DNA of 64,000 bases from Steinernema hermaphroditum (lineage: Eukaryota; Nematoda; Chromadorea; Rhabditida; Steinernematidae): NCBI GenBank assembly GCA_030435675.1, contig CM059621.1, positions 2,914,001 to 2,978,000 on the forward strand, in the 5' to 3' direction. Position 1 is the stretch's first letter; every line of letters starts with the position of its first letter. The notes under the pieces were generated by a model that did not search any database, was not told where the DNA came from, and worked only from the letters and a program-made list of their open reading frames with translations. This document shows, in pieces, positions 53,011-63,996 of this stretch. The translations under genes were made by a program, and so were the position numbers.

Positions 53011-55881
53011 TCAAGCGGATCCCATTATGTTCAACCATTGGCGCAGTGTCGTTCTTCTCGCTTGGTTCTGCCACGCTTGTGTCCTCAGCGCTTTTCGGAT
53101 GTCGTCTCGCCATCTTGTTCTGGGTCGTCCGAGTGGTCTCGAAACGATTGGCCTCCAGTCAGTCAGGCGTTTCGACCACTTTTCTTCGGCTTCATTTGCG
53201 AGTTTCCACGCGTATTTCATCTTTCTCTTCTTTGCAGATTCCGCCACGTCAGATATCTTCGTCACTCCGCGCAGCCAATCGTTCGTCTTCTTGTCTACGA
53301 GACGAACGCCGACCATTCGCCGCTCCATCTTCCGCTGTGCGGTCGCAAGCCTCTTGCAGGCGGACTTCGTCAGCGCCCACGTCTCCGCTCCGTACAGCAT
53401 CGCTGGAAGGACGCACATGTTGAACAGGCGCCGCTTCCATCTCATCTCGACGGTCGGATTGGTAAGGAACTGCTTGTACTGTTTGAAAACATTCCATCCA
53501 CTGCAGATTCTTCGGCTCATTTCTTTTCCATGGTCGCGAACAAGCCGGACTTCTTGACCCAAGTAGACGAAGGATTCCACACGTTCTACTTCACTTCCGT
53601 TCAGCAGGATCGACGTAGGTTCCGTTGACATCAGCTTGGTTTTATTTGCGTTTATCTTCAGTCCAACTCGCTGCGATGCTTCGTTCAATTCATCCATCAT
53701 CTTCTGGAGATCTTCGGCCGTTTCTGCGATGAGTGCGATGTCGTCGGCGAACCGTAAGTTTGATAGACGGCTTCCGTTGATGTTTATACCGACTTCTTCC
53801 CATTGCAGGTGCCGGAAGACATGTTCCAGTGTTGCAGTAAACAGTTTGGGGCTGATTGTGTCGCCTTGTCGTACTCCGCGTCTGATTTCAATTGGCACAG
53901 GTTCGTCGTTGATGTTCACCAGCGACGTGGCTTCTTGATATATCTTTTGCAGGAGCTTGGTAATCTGCCCCGGAACTCCTTGCTGCTGCACTGCGCTCCA
54001 AACTGCATTCAGCTCTACAGTGTCGAAAGCCTTTTCGTAATCCACGAAGACGATGAAGAGCGGGAGTCGGTATTCTCGCGAACGTTCTACTAGCTGATTG
54101 ATTGCTTGTAGGTGGTCGATCGTCGAGAAGTTCTTCCGGAAGCCCGCCTGTTCCACTGGTTGCGCCGCATCCAGTATCCTTTCAATCCGCTTGGTAAGCA
54201 CTTTTGTGAGTAGCTTGTAGATTGCGGAGAGAAGTGAGATCGGCCGGTAATTCTTGAGTTCCAGTGGATCACCTTTCTTGTGGAGCAGAATCGTCGACGA
54301 GTCGGCCATCTTCTGCGGGATCGAACAAGTTCGAAGGCACCTGTTGAAGAGCTTCGTTAACCACGGTAACAGCACATGACTTCCTGTTTTCAACATTTCG
54401 ACTGTAATCTTGTCGATTCCAGGAGCCGTTCCATTCCGCATCGTCTTCAGAGCTTCTCCGACTTCACTTATCAACAGATCCGGACATTCTTCCTGCGCCT
54501 CGTGTTCTTCATATTGAACGTCGACTGTGGAGGAATAAAGCGCTTCGTAGAATGCTTTTACCGTCCGTTTCAGTTGCGTTGTCGTCGAACACAAGTTGCC
54601 GTCGGCGTCACGGAGTCTTGTTAACCTTCTTCTTCCGATTGCAGCTTCTCTTCTCACATGTCGCAGTCCTCGGTTCCTTCGAATCGCTTCTTCGACAAGC
54701 CTTTGGTGGTGTTTCACGAGATCTTTCCTTATCTCCCGCCGAATCAGTTTGTTGAGTTCGGTAAGGGCGATCCGTTCTGCGGCTGTTGATCTGCGATATT
54801 TCAGGTGACGACGTTGTGCGAAGAGTCGCTTCGTTTCTTCTGATAGTCGCGGCGACTTCTCTTCTGGTTCCCGGGCGAATTCTGCGGCAGACTGGACTTG
54901 TGCGACCAGATTTGCGTAATCTTCTGGAGAATCTTGCTGGTTTGCACATGGCGTCATGGTGGTGAGTGCCATCCGGAAGAGATCCCGATTTAATCGATAT
55001 TTCTTCTTCAGCGTCCGATCTTCATGCCGCATCACTTCACGTTTGGGCGTCTGGATCACTGCACGTACGAGGCGATGGTCCGAACTTGAAATACAAGAGC
55101 CAAGGACGGTCGCAGATTGGAACCGAATGAGCCTGGAAGCGAGCACGAAGTCGATGCAGTTCTTCGTGTGCCCATTTGGTGAAATCCATGTCCATTTCCT
55201 GCCTGGCCTCGCCTTGAAGAACGTGTTGACCGCTCGTAGATGGTTTTCTTCGCAGAAATCCAGAAGTTGCTGCCCACGGACGTTCCGGTCGCCGTATCCG
55301 AAGTTCCCGACTGCTTCCTCGTCATCTTCTTCTTTTCTTCCGATCTTCGCATTGAAGTCTCCGAGCAGAGCGGGATACACCCGCAATCTTGGCGCGATTG
55401 CATCCCGTAAGGTACTGCTAGCACCCCTTTGTCCAGACATACTAGCAGCCCGTAGCTCTGAACGGAGCGTCTCCAAGAGGCTGTCGTATTCATCTTCTTC
55501 ATCGTCACGCGTGGCTGAGGTTGGTGGTGCATACACGGCGAACAGGCGTAGTAATTGCCGGCCAAACTTCAGGTCCAGCGCGGAGATTCGTGGCGATACT
55601 GGGCGGAAGGCTTCCACGAAGGGCTTCATTCGGCTACTGACCAGGAAACCGGTTCCGGAGACATCTTCACTGCTCTCTGGTCCTGCGTGATAGAAGCAGA
55701 AGCCAGAGTCACTCAGCTGCAACGATCCAGTTCCTCTCCATCGTAGTTCGGTCAGTGCGACGACATCAATGTTGATCCCTTCGAGTTCTTCTTGCAGCTC
55801 CAGTAGACGTTCACTTGACGCGAGTCGGCGCACGTTGAGCGTTCCAATTGAGAGACGGCCAACGTTGGAGGGTTGGAACAT
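53011..55881 (-). CDS. Endonuclease-reverse transcriptase of an RTE-like non-LTR element
   Basis: 956 residues, uninterrupted, close to the usual RTE size. An N-terminal apurinic/apyrimidinic-type endonuclease is seen as IGTLNVRRL, VALTELRW (catalytic Glu), LLGDFNAKIGR (Asp-Phe-Asn) and SSDHRLV (catalytic Asp-His). A charged linker follows, then reverse transcriptase: LKNYRPISLLS, VDYEKAFDTV (motif A Asp), RRGVRQGDTISP (motif B) and FADDIAL (catalytic motif C). The C-terminal part has GAETWALTKS and GRPRTRWRDDI, usual for this group. It nicks target DNA and primes reverse transcription there. All catalytic residues are present, so the copy may be active. Confidence 0.93.
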   Translation of the reverse strand: MFQPSNVGRLSIGTLNVRRLASSERLLELQEELEGINIDVVALTELRWRGTGSLQLSDSGFCFYHAGPESSEDVSGTGFLVSSRMKPFVEAFRPVSPRISALDLKFGRQLLRLFAVYAPPTSATRDDEEDEYDSLLETLRSELRAASMSGQRGASSTLRDAIAPRLRVYPALLGDFNAKIGRKEEDDEEAVGNFGYGDRNVRGQQLLDFCEENHLRAVNTFFKARPGRKWTWISPNGHTKNCIDFVLASRLIRFQSATVLGSCISSSDHRLVRAVIQTPKREVMRHEDRTLKKKYRLNRDLFRMALTTMTPCANQQDSPEDYANLVAQVQSAAEFAREPEEKSPRLSEETKRLFAQRRHLKYRRSTAAERIALTELNKLIRREIRKDLVKHHQRLVEEAIRRNRGLRHVRREAAIGRRRLTRLRDADGNLCSTTTQLKRTVKAFYEALYSSTVDVQYEEHEAQEECPDLLISEVGEALKTMRNGTAPGIDKITVEMLKTGSHVLLPWLTKLFNRCLRTCSIPQKMADSSTILLHKKGDPLELKNYRPISLLSAIYKLLTKVLTKRIERILDAAQPVEQAGFRKNFSTIDHLQAINQLVERSREYRLPLFIVFVDYEKAFDTVELNAVWSAVQQQGVPGQITKLLQKIYQEATSLVNINDEPVPIEIRRGVRQGDTISPKLFTATLEHVFRHLQWEEVGININGSRLSNLRFADDIALIAETAEDLQKMMDELNEASQRVGLKINANKTKLMSTEPTSILLNGSEVERVESFVYLGQEVRLVRDHGKEMSRRICSGWNVFKQYKQFLTNPTVEMRWKRRLFNMCVLPAMLYGAETWALTKSACKRLATAQRKMERRMVGVRLVDKKTNDWLRGVTKISDVAESAKKRKMKYAWKLANEAEEKWSKRLTDWRPIVSRPLGRPRTRWRDDIRKALRTQAWQNQARRTTLRQWLNIMGSA

Positions 55882-56005
55882 ACGTGCCCCTGCTGTTCCA
55901 AAGCTTCTGGGTCACGGGGTCCGCTGGCAGTGGGGGCTGAGGGGGATGACCGACCGCTCAAAACCCAGAGGAGAGGGGGATAACCGACCGCTCTCCACCG
56001 CTACA
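55880..56005 (-). repeat. 5' region of the non-LTR element, related to short repeats
   Basis: The plus strand reads GCTGTTCCAAAGCTTCTGGG...GGGGATGACCGACCGCTC...GACCGACCGCTC, similar in order to GGTGTTCCAGGCCTTCTGGG...GACCGCTC in the dispersed repeats. Confidence 0.5.
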
Positions 56006-57070
56006 CAAACGAGACTCAAAATTTGTTGTACTGAACGTTAAGCGTATCCTTGGACGGAAGTACGCATTATAGTGTAATAACCGTAGGATCGATCTATGAG
56101 CGGAAGTTTTACTCATCAGAAACTTTTTCCGTAGAAGGCTGCAGAAGTTTGATCCACCCAACGCTAGATTCATTCCCACGCTAGACGCACGCTTGTTTAT
56201 GCGCAGTTATGACAGGTGGCCTGATACGCGCAATTGAACGTTTGAAGTCCTCTAAACCAGGGAATTTCCGTTTTCCTTCAATGTATTCAATGGTTGCCAC
56301 ACTAGCCAAATTGAAAAACTGTCCTCTTGCCTGGTCATGAACATTTCATTTTCTCAGGCATCGTGTTCTGCTTGAAATGTTCGCGGTCTAAAGAACAGGA
56401 CATTTTTTCAACTGGGCTTGTGTAACGTCCGTCTGAAATAAAGAACGTTGTTCTTGTAATTGGATCAGGGTGGGCGTGCGACTTCCCGTACTCGGATTTC
56501 ACGTATTTTCTCTAAACCCGTACACACAGTACGTAACTAGAGTCGTTTTAATCATTTTATAGGTGTTGTAGATGTTTCGATAATTAATAACGTCACGTGA
56601 TCTGTTAACACCTATTAAGCTGAATGTAAAAGGCGAAGTTTGAAGCTCGTCCTGTGCATTTCCGATCTACGATTATCGCCAATGCTGCCAACTGGTATTT
56701 TTCTTTGAATTGCAGTGCTTAAAACCGACCTTTCGCTAGGTGAGCTACCAGAGTTCAATGGTTCCCCAACACGAATAACATGACATTATCTGAATGAAAT
56801 CGTCCCAGTTTTATTATACTACGTGACGGTTTGACTGTGATCGTTTAGATTAATAGTAGGTACGAGTCACTGCAAGTACACATGCACCCACCCGCTATAA
56901 TCCAACCGGCGTTCATTAAGGTGTTTTCGTGCGACCACGAGTAGCCACTTATCCGTCCTTCAGTTGTTTACTCACCGGCTTCATCTTGAATTTCCAAACG
57001 TCGCGTGCTAGCGTGTTTTTGTCCGCGTGTGGCTGGAGGTCATTGTCCAAGGAGGAAACGCGTCTGTTTC
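56006..57070. other. Intergenic upstream of the second Srt gene
   Basis: No coding exon recognised. It ends in CTGTTTCAG two bases before the Srt start codon, a trans-splice-type acceptor. Confidence 0.45.
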
Positions 57071-57074
57071 AGAT

Positions 57075-59507
57075 ATGGAGTTGTATCTATTTCGCCATGA
57101 CGAGTATCTCAGAAGGTACAACTGTTCAGTTAAGAGTGATGAGGAGTGGAAGGCAGCGGAGGAGCCGAATGTCACCCTGGGGACGCTTTGCATCGCTATG
57201 GGTGTGATCTATGCGGTGAGTCGCGTTTTTTAGTAGCAATAGATAGACAACTAGGGAAATCGGCTGGAAAAGCCACGATAAATAATGATATTTGAAAGTT
57301 GCTGTTAAACGAGAGAAAACGATGTCTTTCTCATTAGAAGTAGTTAGCTTAAACACACATATAACCATGTAAGAGATCCTCGGAAGTCATCTCCAAAACA
57401 CCAGTGTAAAACCTGCCTCGAAGACACTCTTCTCGAACTGGTCAACCTGTACTGTCACTAATCATCTCACAACGCTTGGAACAGGCAAAACGGTCACGGA
57501 TAAGATGACTATAGTCATTTAATTCTAGTTATCAAAAGGTGATCACATGGTCACGTGTTCGTGCAAGCCGACGGGCGTTTGGGTTAATGCTCAATAATTT
57601 AAGCCTACCCATTTTGTTTTGCCGTTTTCCATCTCGATCTCTTCGTAGTTGCATTATCACGAATTGTCATTTTGTTTTGCCGTTTTCCATCTTGATCTCT
57701 TCGTAGTTGCATTATCACGAATTGTCATACTTACGAAAGTTCAACTTAACTAAAGTGCTCGTACTAAAACCCAACAACTAGAACGAATGATAGAAAACAC
57801 GGAGTACGAAGACCTACCGCGTCCTTTAAAACGTGAGGGTTTCTTCGAATAATGGTTTTTCATTGTTCACTCGACCCTCTCCAAATGAACGTGCGCCCAA
57901 GTGTAGTGCTCCGTACCGAAACGGTTGTGGAAAAAAAATCAACATTCCATCGACGGGAGTCGAAACTGCGAACGCGTACCTCGCAGTCAGACAGCTTACC
58001 GAATGCGCCAATCGCGCATATGCGTACCTATTCGTCCGATTGCGATGATATACACAGTGATACAGAAATAGATTCCAGAAAGCGAATTTCTCGTAGATGT
58101 TCCCGAAGGCGCATTTGATATTTTGGGGATTTACTACTCAAACTACCATAAGGGCTAGTGTTCCTGAAAGTTTGAGCTCCATCGGCGTCCGGCCTTATCA
58201 GTTTAGTTGTCATCAAACCCGAAAATCCGCATTTTTGTAGTACGTACCAATTTTTAAAGTCCGATCCGTAAATTGTCGATTGAACAAGCTCCATCCCAAC
58301 TTTGCATCAAGGTTGACAACAAACAAAAATCTCGATCGACAACTAAAGCGTTAATTCAAAAAATTTCGGGTTCAGATTTTCCGGCTTCACAGTGGTGCTT
58401 ATCTTTCTCCCTTTTTCCCGAAAAATTCCGTTATGAATCCAGTTTTCTTCAGGGCCTATACATCTTCTGCATTGTCGTCATGGCCAAACCGGAACTTCGC
58501 CAGAATTCGTGCTACAAAATTATGATGTATCTGGGAGCTGTCGATCTGATCGCGCTCATATTCAACTGTCTTACGTCTGGAATTCTCTTCCTAGACGGCG
58601 CCGTGTTCTGTAACCACCCTAACATCATCTACATTACTGGTTGCATTGCAAATGGCCTTTGGGCAAACCAGTGTTTCACCTGTGTGCTTCTCGCCTTCAA
58701 TCGCGTTCTGGACATCTGCGATCGGCACTGGATTCGCTGCCTTTTCGCTGGTCGCCGCACCTACTTCTGGCTGCTCCTGCCGGCCTCCTACAATCTTTTG
58801 TTTGGATTCTTCACGCCGCCTATTATGTTTTCGTCGAAAAGCGGCATGTGGATGCTTAACGCGTTCTATAAACTCGATGTGGAGTTTGAAGTTGATGTGG
58901 TGAGCGCACTCATGATTTGGTCATTTTATAAATATGACCCTCTTCAGACCACGAAGGTAATCCGCCTTGTAAATAACTGCGCTATGGTTGTAAGCCTTCT
59001 CGTTTTGTACACTCTGCTGTCGGTTAAATTATGGAGAAGCAAGCCGAAGATTGGAGTTCAAAAACGTGATTGCCACATTTCGCGCTTCCAGAAGCAGGTA
59101 GACACTTATTCATGTCCAGTGAAAGAACGTACTTTTTGCAGGCGGTCATAATCTGTCTCATCAATGTCATCACCGCTTTCACCGAAGTTGTTCAGTTCGT
59201 CGATTTCCCGATGACTGTTACCGTACTATCTCTAATGATTTGGCAAGCGAGCAATGGTTTGTAGCAGCTTCTAGTTCTTAAGAGCAAAAGATTTGCAATT
59301 TAGGTGCTGTGGCGTTCATCTACCTAGCTCTCAACAGAACTATTCGTCGAGGAGTCCACCAGATGGTTGCCAATAAGCCAATGATCAAAGGAGTATTTCA
59401 GAGACAGATATTTAGTGAGTTTCTGATGTACGCCTTATATCAAGGACATAATTTCAGCAGGCAACCTATCATCTGCCTCCGGAGCTGGAAATCCCTATGC
59501 CCTCTAA
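57075..59507 (+). CDS. Srt-class serpentine chemoreceptor (7TM GPCR), second copy
   Basis: Exons 57075-57215, 58453-58899, 58948-59097, 59142-59256, 59304-59414, 59458-59507; 337 residues. It resembles the receptor at 14.5 kb: RYNCSVKSDEEW, VTLGTLCIAMGVIYA (TM1), NSCYKIMMYLGAVDLIALIFN (TM2), FCNHPNIIYITGC and LLAFNRVLDIC (TM3), and a TM7 region NGAVAFIYLALNRTI. The 48-bp segment 58900-58947 is open in frame but is removed in this model, because the loop then matches the paralogue in length. The last acceptor is ambiguous by 3 nt (59457 or 59460), giving the same frame and end (NPYAL). Intron 1 (1237 bp) includes a 58-bp tandem duplication. AATAAA lies near 59613. Confidence 0.88.
57610..57725 (+). 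repeat. Tandem duplication, 58-bp unit
   Basis: CATTTTGTTTTGCCGTTTTC through TTATCACGAATTGT occurs twice in a row with one C/T change, within intron 1 of the Srt gene. Confidence 0.9.
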
Positions 59508-59678
59508 GAACAATGTTCTCTTTGTACCTTCGATAACAGTACTATGTATATCAACCTGCTTTTATAAAGCAACAGTGTTCAACTAAATGTGACTGAAAGC
59601 TCTGGTGTTTCAAATAAAAAAAAAACGTTGGCTTTATTTAATGTTTTCAACACAGCACAATTGTAAGCGGTTGCACGT

Positions 59679-59750
59679 TTAGTGACTTCCGACGACACCG
59701 CCGACGACGGGGAGACCCTAGAGGAGAGGAATGACTGTTAGACGCCACTC
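59679..59750 (-). pseudogene. Isolated, inverted copy of the Gly-rich gene's last exon
   Basis: 59734-59679 on the minus strand matches the 56-bp final exon of the neighbouring Gly-rich gene (GGTCTCCCCGTCGTCGGCGG, then TCACTAA) together with its acceptor region (TGGCGTCTAACAG). One Lys codon (AAG) has become TAG. No upstream exon follows, so it is a truncated pseudogene or the relic of an inverted duplicate. Confidence 0.75.
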
Positions 59751-59952
59751 GTAGTCGCACATATCATGGCTGTTGCCTTCGCAAAATATTTTTTGAGCGC
59801 TTATGCGACGTGGCAGACTTCCATAGCAGATAATAATAAAGAGCGCCATTATTTTTTGACAAATCCCATGTTTTGGATTATGTTGATCGGCAACTTTCAT
59901 GGCATATTCAAATCACGACTGTGCAGATACGTGGCACTCCTCTCCACAAACG

Positions 59953-59961
59953 ATACAAAAG
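59953..59961 (+). promoter_or_regulatory. Possible TATA box of the Gly-rich gene
   Basis: ATACAAAAG about 47 bp upstream of the start codon; a weaker match than the other TATA boxes here. Confidence 0.4.
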
Positions 59962-60007
59962 AGGGTCGGTGGGAGAGAGCGTCACTCATTCCAACGTTTT
60001 GTGAACC

Positions 60008-60767
60008 ATGAAGGCGATCGCTCTCTTCTCTCTGCTTCTCCTTTCTGTCGCCCTGGCCGACAACGACCAAGGAAACAATGGTCTCCACCTGGGTTAGGGC
60101 CACAAGGAGGATAAGAATGGAGGCGGAGAAAAGAACGGTGACGCCGCAGCTATTGGAGGACTGCTTGGAGGTATCGGCGGTATCGGAGGTGGCCCTTCTG
60201 ACGCTACTGGAGCCGCGGCTGGTGCTGCCAACAGCGCCACCGATGCTGTCGGAGGACTCCTTGGAGGTATCGGAGGTGCTGGAAACGCTGCTTCTGGAGC
60301 CAGCGGTGCTGCCTCAGATGTCACCAACACTGCTACCAACGTCCTTGGAGGCATCCTCGGAGGAGCCACTGGAGGAAAGGACGCCGCGTCAGGAGCTGCT
60401 GGAGACATCACTGGAGCTCTTGGAGGAATCACTGGAGGATCTGGTCCCCTCGGAGCCGTGACTGGAATCCTTGGAGGTGCCCAGGGCGCCGCCGGATCTG
60501 CTGGTGGAGCCATCGGAGGTCTCGACATCTCTGGACTTCTGGGTGATCTCGAGAAGACCGTCACCGGAGTTCTCAGCGGTATCCCCATCGTCGGAGGTCT
60601 CGCCGCTGGTCCCATCGGCGGAATCCTCGGCCTCGTCGTCTCCCTCCTCCAAACCATCCTCAACCTCCGTAGGTTCTCTCCCTCTCTTCACTCTACAGTG
60701 GCGTCTTTCAGTCATCCCTCTCCTTAAGGGTCTCCCCGTCGTCGGCGGTGTCGTCGGAGGTCACTAA
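60008..60767 (+). pseudogene. Gly/Ala-rich secreted protein gene with in-frame TAG at codon 30
   Basis: Exons 60008-60668 and 60712-60767 (43-bp intron GTAGGT...TCTTTCAG), 238 codons plus stop. A signal peptide (MKAIALFSLLLLSVALA) is followed by DNDQGNNGLHLG, then TAG at 60095-60097. The same frame then stays open for about 570 nt: GGLLGGIGG-type Gly/Ala/Ser/Thr repeats, then a hydrophobic ISGLLGDLEKTVTGVLSGIP and GLVVSLLQTILNL, ending GLPVVGGVVGGH. Codon use after the TAG is intact, so the stop is recent, polymorphic, read through, or a sequencing error. It looks like a nematode Gly-rich secreted or cuticle-surface protein; no exact family is named. AATAAA lies at 60800-60805. Confidence 0.72.
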
Positions 60768-60990
60768 ACGTTCAACTTTTGTTTTCCATTTGGAAAATGA
60801 ATAAATCCCTTGCATGGGCCTGTGTTATTTTTAGTGCTAACTGGTAGAACGATAACGCAAAACAATGTTACTAAATACTGCGTGCATGAGTATCCTCCCT
60901 TCATGATGCGTTGATAATGCATTCCGAGGACGAGCTTTAGCTTGGGTTTCAGAGCAAACGCAGTCAATGAACATTTTATATTCTTTTTGG

Positions 60991-62120
60991 TCAGTTGTTG
61001 CCAGTAGTCTGCGTTGCTTTGAGGAAAGCGACGCGGAACACAGGACTCACTTTGGCCCATTTGCTTTGCCCAAACGTCATGATTTCAATCCTGACCGATC
61101 TGAAAGGATGACTGTTAACTCACCGTCATCAACGCTACACTAACCTGCACAAGAATAGCAGGAGTACTGGCTGGATGAGCATCTTGTTTACTTCATGTGT
61201 GCAAATAAGAACCATTTCGATCCACAGTAACGGTGGCAGAAAAGATTGGCCAAAATGATAGAATACTTGTGTTACACAGTCACAAAGAAACCTTATTACA
61301 GCGAAAAGTAAAATCTGCCTCTCTTTCCAGTGCATATGGCTCGCAGTCTTCATCATAAAACGCATCTTGAAAAGATAACCGAAAATAACGCCATATACAA
61401 GTAAGGATAAGCCTGCCATTCCAATAATGTACACGGAACCAATGCCTTTCAATGCGTAAGATCCCGAATAGGACATGTCGAACATGACCATGAAATGAAA
61501 GGGTTGTATAGTGTAATCACAGCACGGTGACAAAAGAATTATGAAGTGAGCACAACCCACAAGCCAACTGCCAAGTGTTAATGCCTTGATGAGTATTAGT
61601 TAAATTTAAAGCGAATAGCTAAAGCTGGCCAATTACCGTATGGATACCATTAGGATATGTCAATTGCAGAATTATTTTCAGTCGGTTGAGTGCGAGCACA
61701 ACGCTGAGAAATGCTTCTACGCGAGCAGCGGATACCATTAAGTACAATATACTAGGCCATGGGTTAAACGTAAAAAGTCGCGAAAGACCGATGCCCATGT
61801 ACGACGGACACATGAGGATGTGTGCTGCACAGATGTGCATCATTATTTGATAGCATTCTTTGCTGCGGTAGACTTTGTTCGAACCGAGAATCTAAATGCA
61901 AATCTTTAATCTTCGGAAAACATGATCCAATTATGAAGCAACATCCAGGTTTTAAAATATGTCGCTCTACTGCGTAAACACCAAATATCACACTCACCTG
62001 TAGAATTCTGCTATGTAATAGTCCAAATCCGACAGCACTACAGAAGAAGATGGCCCCGAAAACTTGAAACTGTAATCTGTCGGTTGCGTCGGCGTTGTTC
62101 GAAGCATTGACAAATGACAT
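60991..62120 (-). CDS. Nematode 7TM chemoreceptor-like GPCR
   Basis: Exons 62120-61998, 61891-61637, 61584-61145, 61099-60991; 308 residues. Seen: TM1 (FQVFGAIFFCSAVGFGLL), KECYQIMMHICAAHIL (TM2), AARVEAFLSVVLALNRLKIIL (TM3 with the ALNR motif), GSWLVGCAHFIILLSP (TM4), GSVYIIGMAGLSLLVYGVIFGYL (TM5), ERQILLFAVIRFLCD (TM6), then a last segment ending in NKMLIQPVLLLFLCR (TM7). The CY-x-IM and LALNR motifs place it with nematode serpentine chemoreceptors, but I cannot fix the class from sequence alone. The tail RIEIMTFGQSKWAKVSP is conserved in the tandem copy. The neighbouring copy has the same exon sizes (440 and 109 bp) and the same 45-bp intron. Confidence 0.85.
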
Positions 62121-63402
62121 TCTACACCGTGGAAACAAACTTCTGCAAAGCTTTGTTGCAAAAGAAGTTCATATAGCTGTCAACTGTCAACATAGCTGCG
62201 TTTTCAGCCAACGTCTTAATGCTTTTAATCTCGACACAAAATCGTTGTATTCGATCAGGCCAGAACCACTTTTCTCGTGACGATAAAGAAAAATAGAATG
62301 TAGAGCGAATACTGAGATCACAATAGTCACTCAATTAATAATAAATTAACAATAACAATAGTTACTCCGCCAAACATGTTTCTCGCCTTTCGTTAGTCTA
62401 TTATACAATGAAAGACCCGTGCGAATATGCGACGGAAACAAGCGTGATGGGTTTGAGATTGAGATACGGAAGTCAATGGGAGAAAAATGGGGTAATCGTT
62501 ATTCTGTTTAATATATCACTGCACACCAATACTCAATACTCCGTTACGCAGTGATTTTTGTTAACAAGTCTCAAAGACTGGGCACTGAACCCAACTGGAT
62601 AAGTGACGAATCAAATGTCGTATAGTTTTTCTGGACATAATGTTCAGGAACACCGATCGACCAACGATCGGCTCACGGAAATTTCTCCTTATAAGTCGCA
62701 TCGGTCGAGCAAATTAGAGCCCTGCGGACTACAAGACGTGATTTGCGAATTCTCATCTTCCTCGATTCTTACGATTCCCGTGGGCTTTCTAAGCTATACC
62801 TATTTGTCGCCGGGCGAGAATTTTCCTCATTGTTGTCGCTACATTGTACATTGTGTTCTGCACTTGCATAGAAATGCCCTGTTATCTGTTGTCTGTGAAC
62901 GAGTCAACTGTCAGACTTCTGCTTGTTCTAGAAGCGACAGGTGAGTTTTATCGTGGGTTCTGATGAGCGGAAACGGAAACAATATGTAGAATGAACAATT
63001 GAGCGTAGTAAGTAACCTCTTAAACATGTTTATCGCCTCCAGCTTGTGTGAACATGTGGCGTAAGCACAATTAACGGGTGAGAACTTGAGACATGAGTGA
63101 AAGATGTAAAAACAGGGTAATTGTGTTTTTGTTTTACATATCACTGTATATCGAATAGCGCCTTCTCGCGAAGAGGCCTCTCGGACAACCACGAACTACA
63201 TGGAGTAATGACTTCACGAGGAAACTATGAGCCAGAATACGGCGAAATCGAAAGCAAGAAAAAGCCGGCCAGCGACGGTTAGGTTTAGTGTGCAACAGCA
63301 CATAAAAACCGTCATAAGTTCACTCCCTCTCTTCACTCTATAGTGGCGTCATTTAGTTGGAACCACTCAAAGGCACTTCACAATATTTAAAATTCTACTT
63401 CA
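62121..63402. other. Interval between the tandem receptors
   Basis: A plus frame at 62603-62944 is not recognised. Two diverged blocks beginning AAACATGTTT (near 62373 and 63024) and ending near ATATCACTG (62513, 63137) hint at duplication of the intergenic unit. At 63318-63350, CTCCCTCTCTTCACTCTA followed by TAGTGGCGTC is a fragment of the Gly-rich gene's intron. Confidence 0.45.
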
Positions 63403-63996
63403 TCAGTTGTTGCCAGTAGTCTGCGTTGCTTTGAGGAAAGCCACGCGGAACACAGGACTCACTTTGGCCCATTTACTTTGCCCAAACGTCATGATTTCAA
63501 TTCTGAGTGATCTGAAATGATGGCCGTTAACTCATCGTCTCCATAGCCACACTAACCTGCACAAGAATAGCAGTAGCATTGGCTGAATGAACATTTTGTT
63601 TATTTGATGTGTGTAAATCAAAACCATCTCGATCCACAGTAACGGTGGCAAAAAAGGTAGGCCAAAATGATAAAGTATCTGTACTGTTGAGTCACAGAGA
63701 AACCTTATTACAGCGAAAAGAAAAATCTGTCTCTCATTCCAGTGCATATGGCTCGCAGTCTTCATCACAAACCGCGTCTTGAGAAGATAACCGAAAATAA
63801 CACCATATACAAGTAAGGATAAGCATCCCATTCCAATAATGTACACGGAACCAATGCTTTTCAATGCATAAGATCCCGAATAGGACATGTCAAACATAAC
63901 CATGTAATGAAAAGGCTGTACACTGTAATCGCAGCAAGGTGACAAAAGAATTATGAAGTGAGCACAGCCCACGAGCCAACTGCCAAGCGTTAATGC
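63403..63996 (-). CDS. Nematode 7TM chemoreceptor-like GPCR, tandem paralogue, cut by window end
   Basis: Only the last two exons are inside the window: 63996-63557 (440 bp) and 63511-63403 (109 bp), separated by a 45-bp intron exactly as in the neighbour. The protein matches the neighbour over GSWLVGCAHFIILLSPCCDY, the YIIGM segment, MHWNERQIFLFAVIRFLCD and the C-terminal MTFGQSKWAKVSP. Upstream exons with TM1-TM3 should lie beyond 64000. There are no frame breaks in the visible part. Confidence 0.85.

Larger units (their letters stand above)
52985..56005 (-). mobile_element. RTE-like non-LTR retrotransposon
   Basis: The single long ORF (53011-55881) defines the element. Upstream on the minus strand (56005-55882) lies GC-rich sequence related to the dispersed short repeats, probably its 5' region. 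Just after the stop comes a short AT-rich stretch with AATAAA (52985-52990), and the 3' boundary is not clear. No target duplication could be fixed. Confidence 0.75.

Noticed and set aside
58273..58452. N-terminal extension MSIEQAPSQL... before the second Srt exon
   Set aside because: It is intron sequence: the acceptor TTCTTCAG at 58452 joins the real first exon at 57075, matching the paralogue.
62603..62944. 113-codon plus frame between the tandem receptors
   Set aside because: No start context or domain; the low-complexity, Cys-scattered sequence is not convincing.
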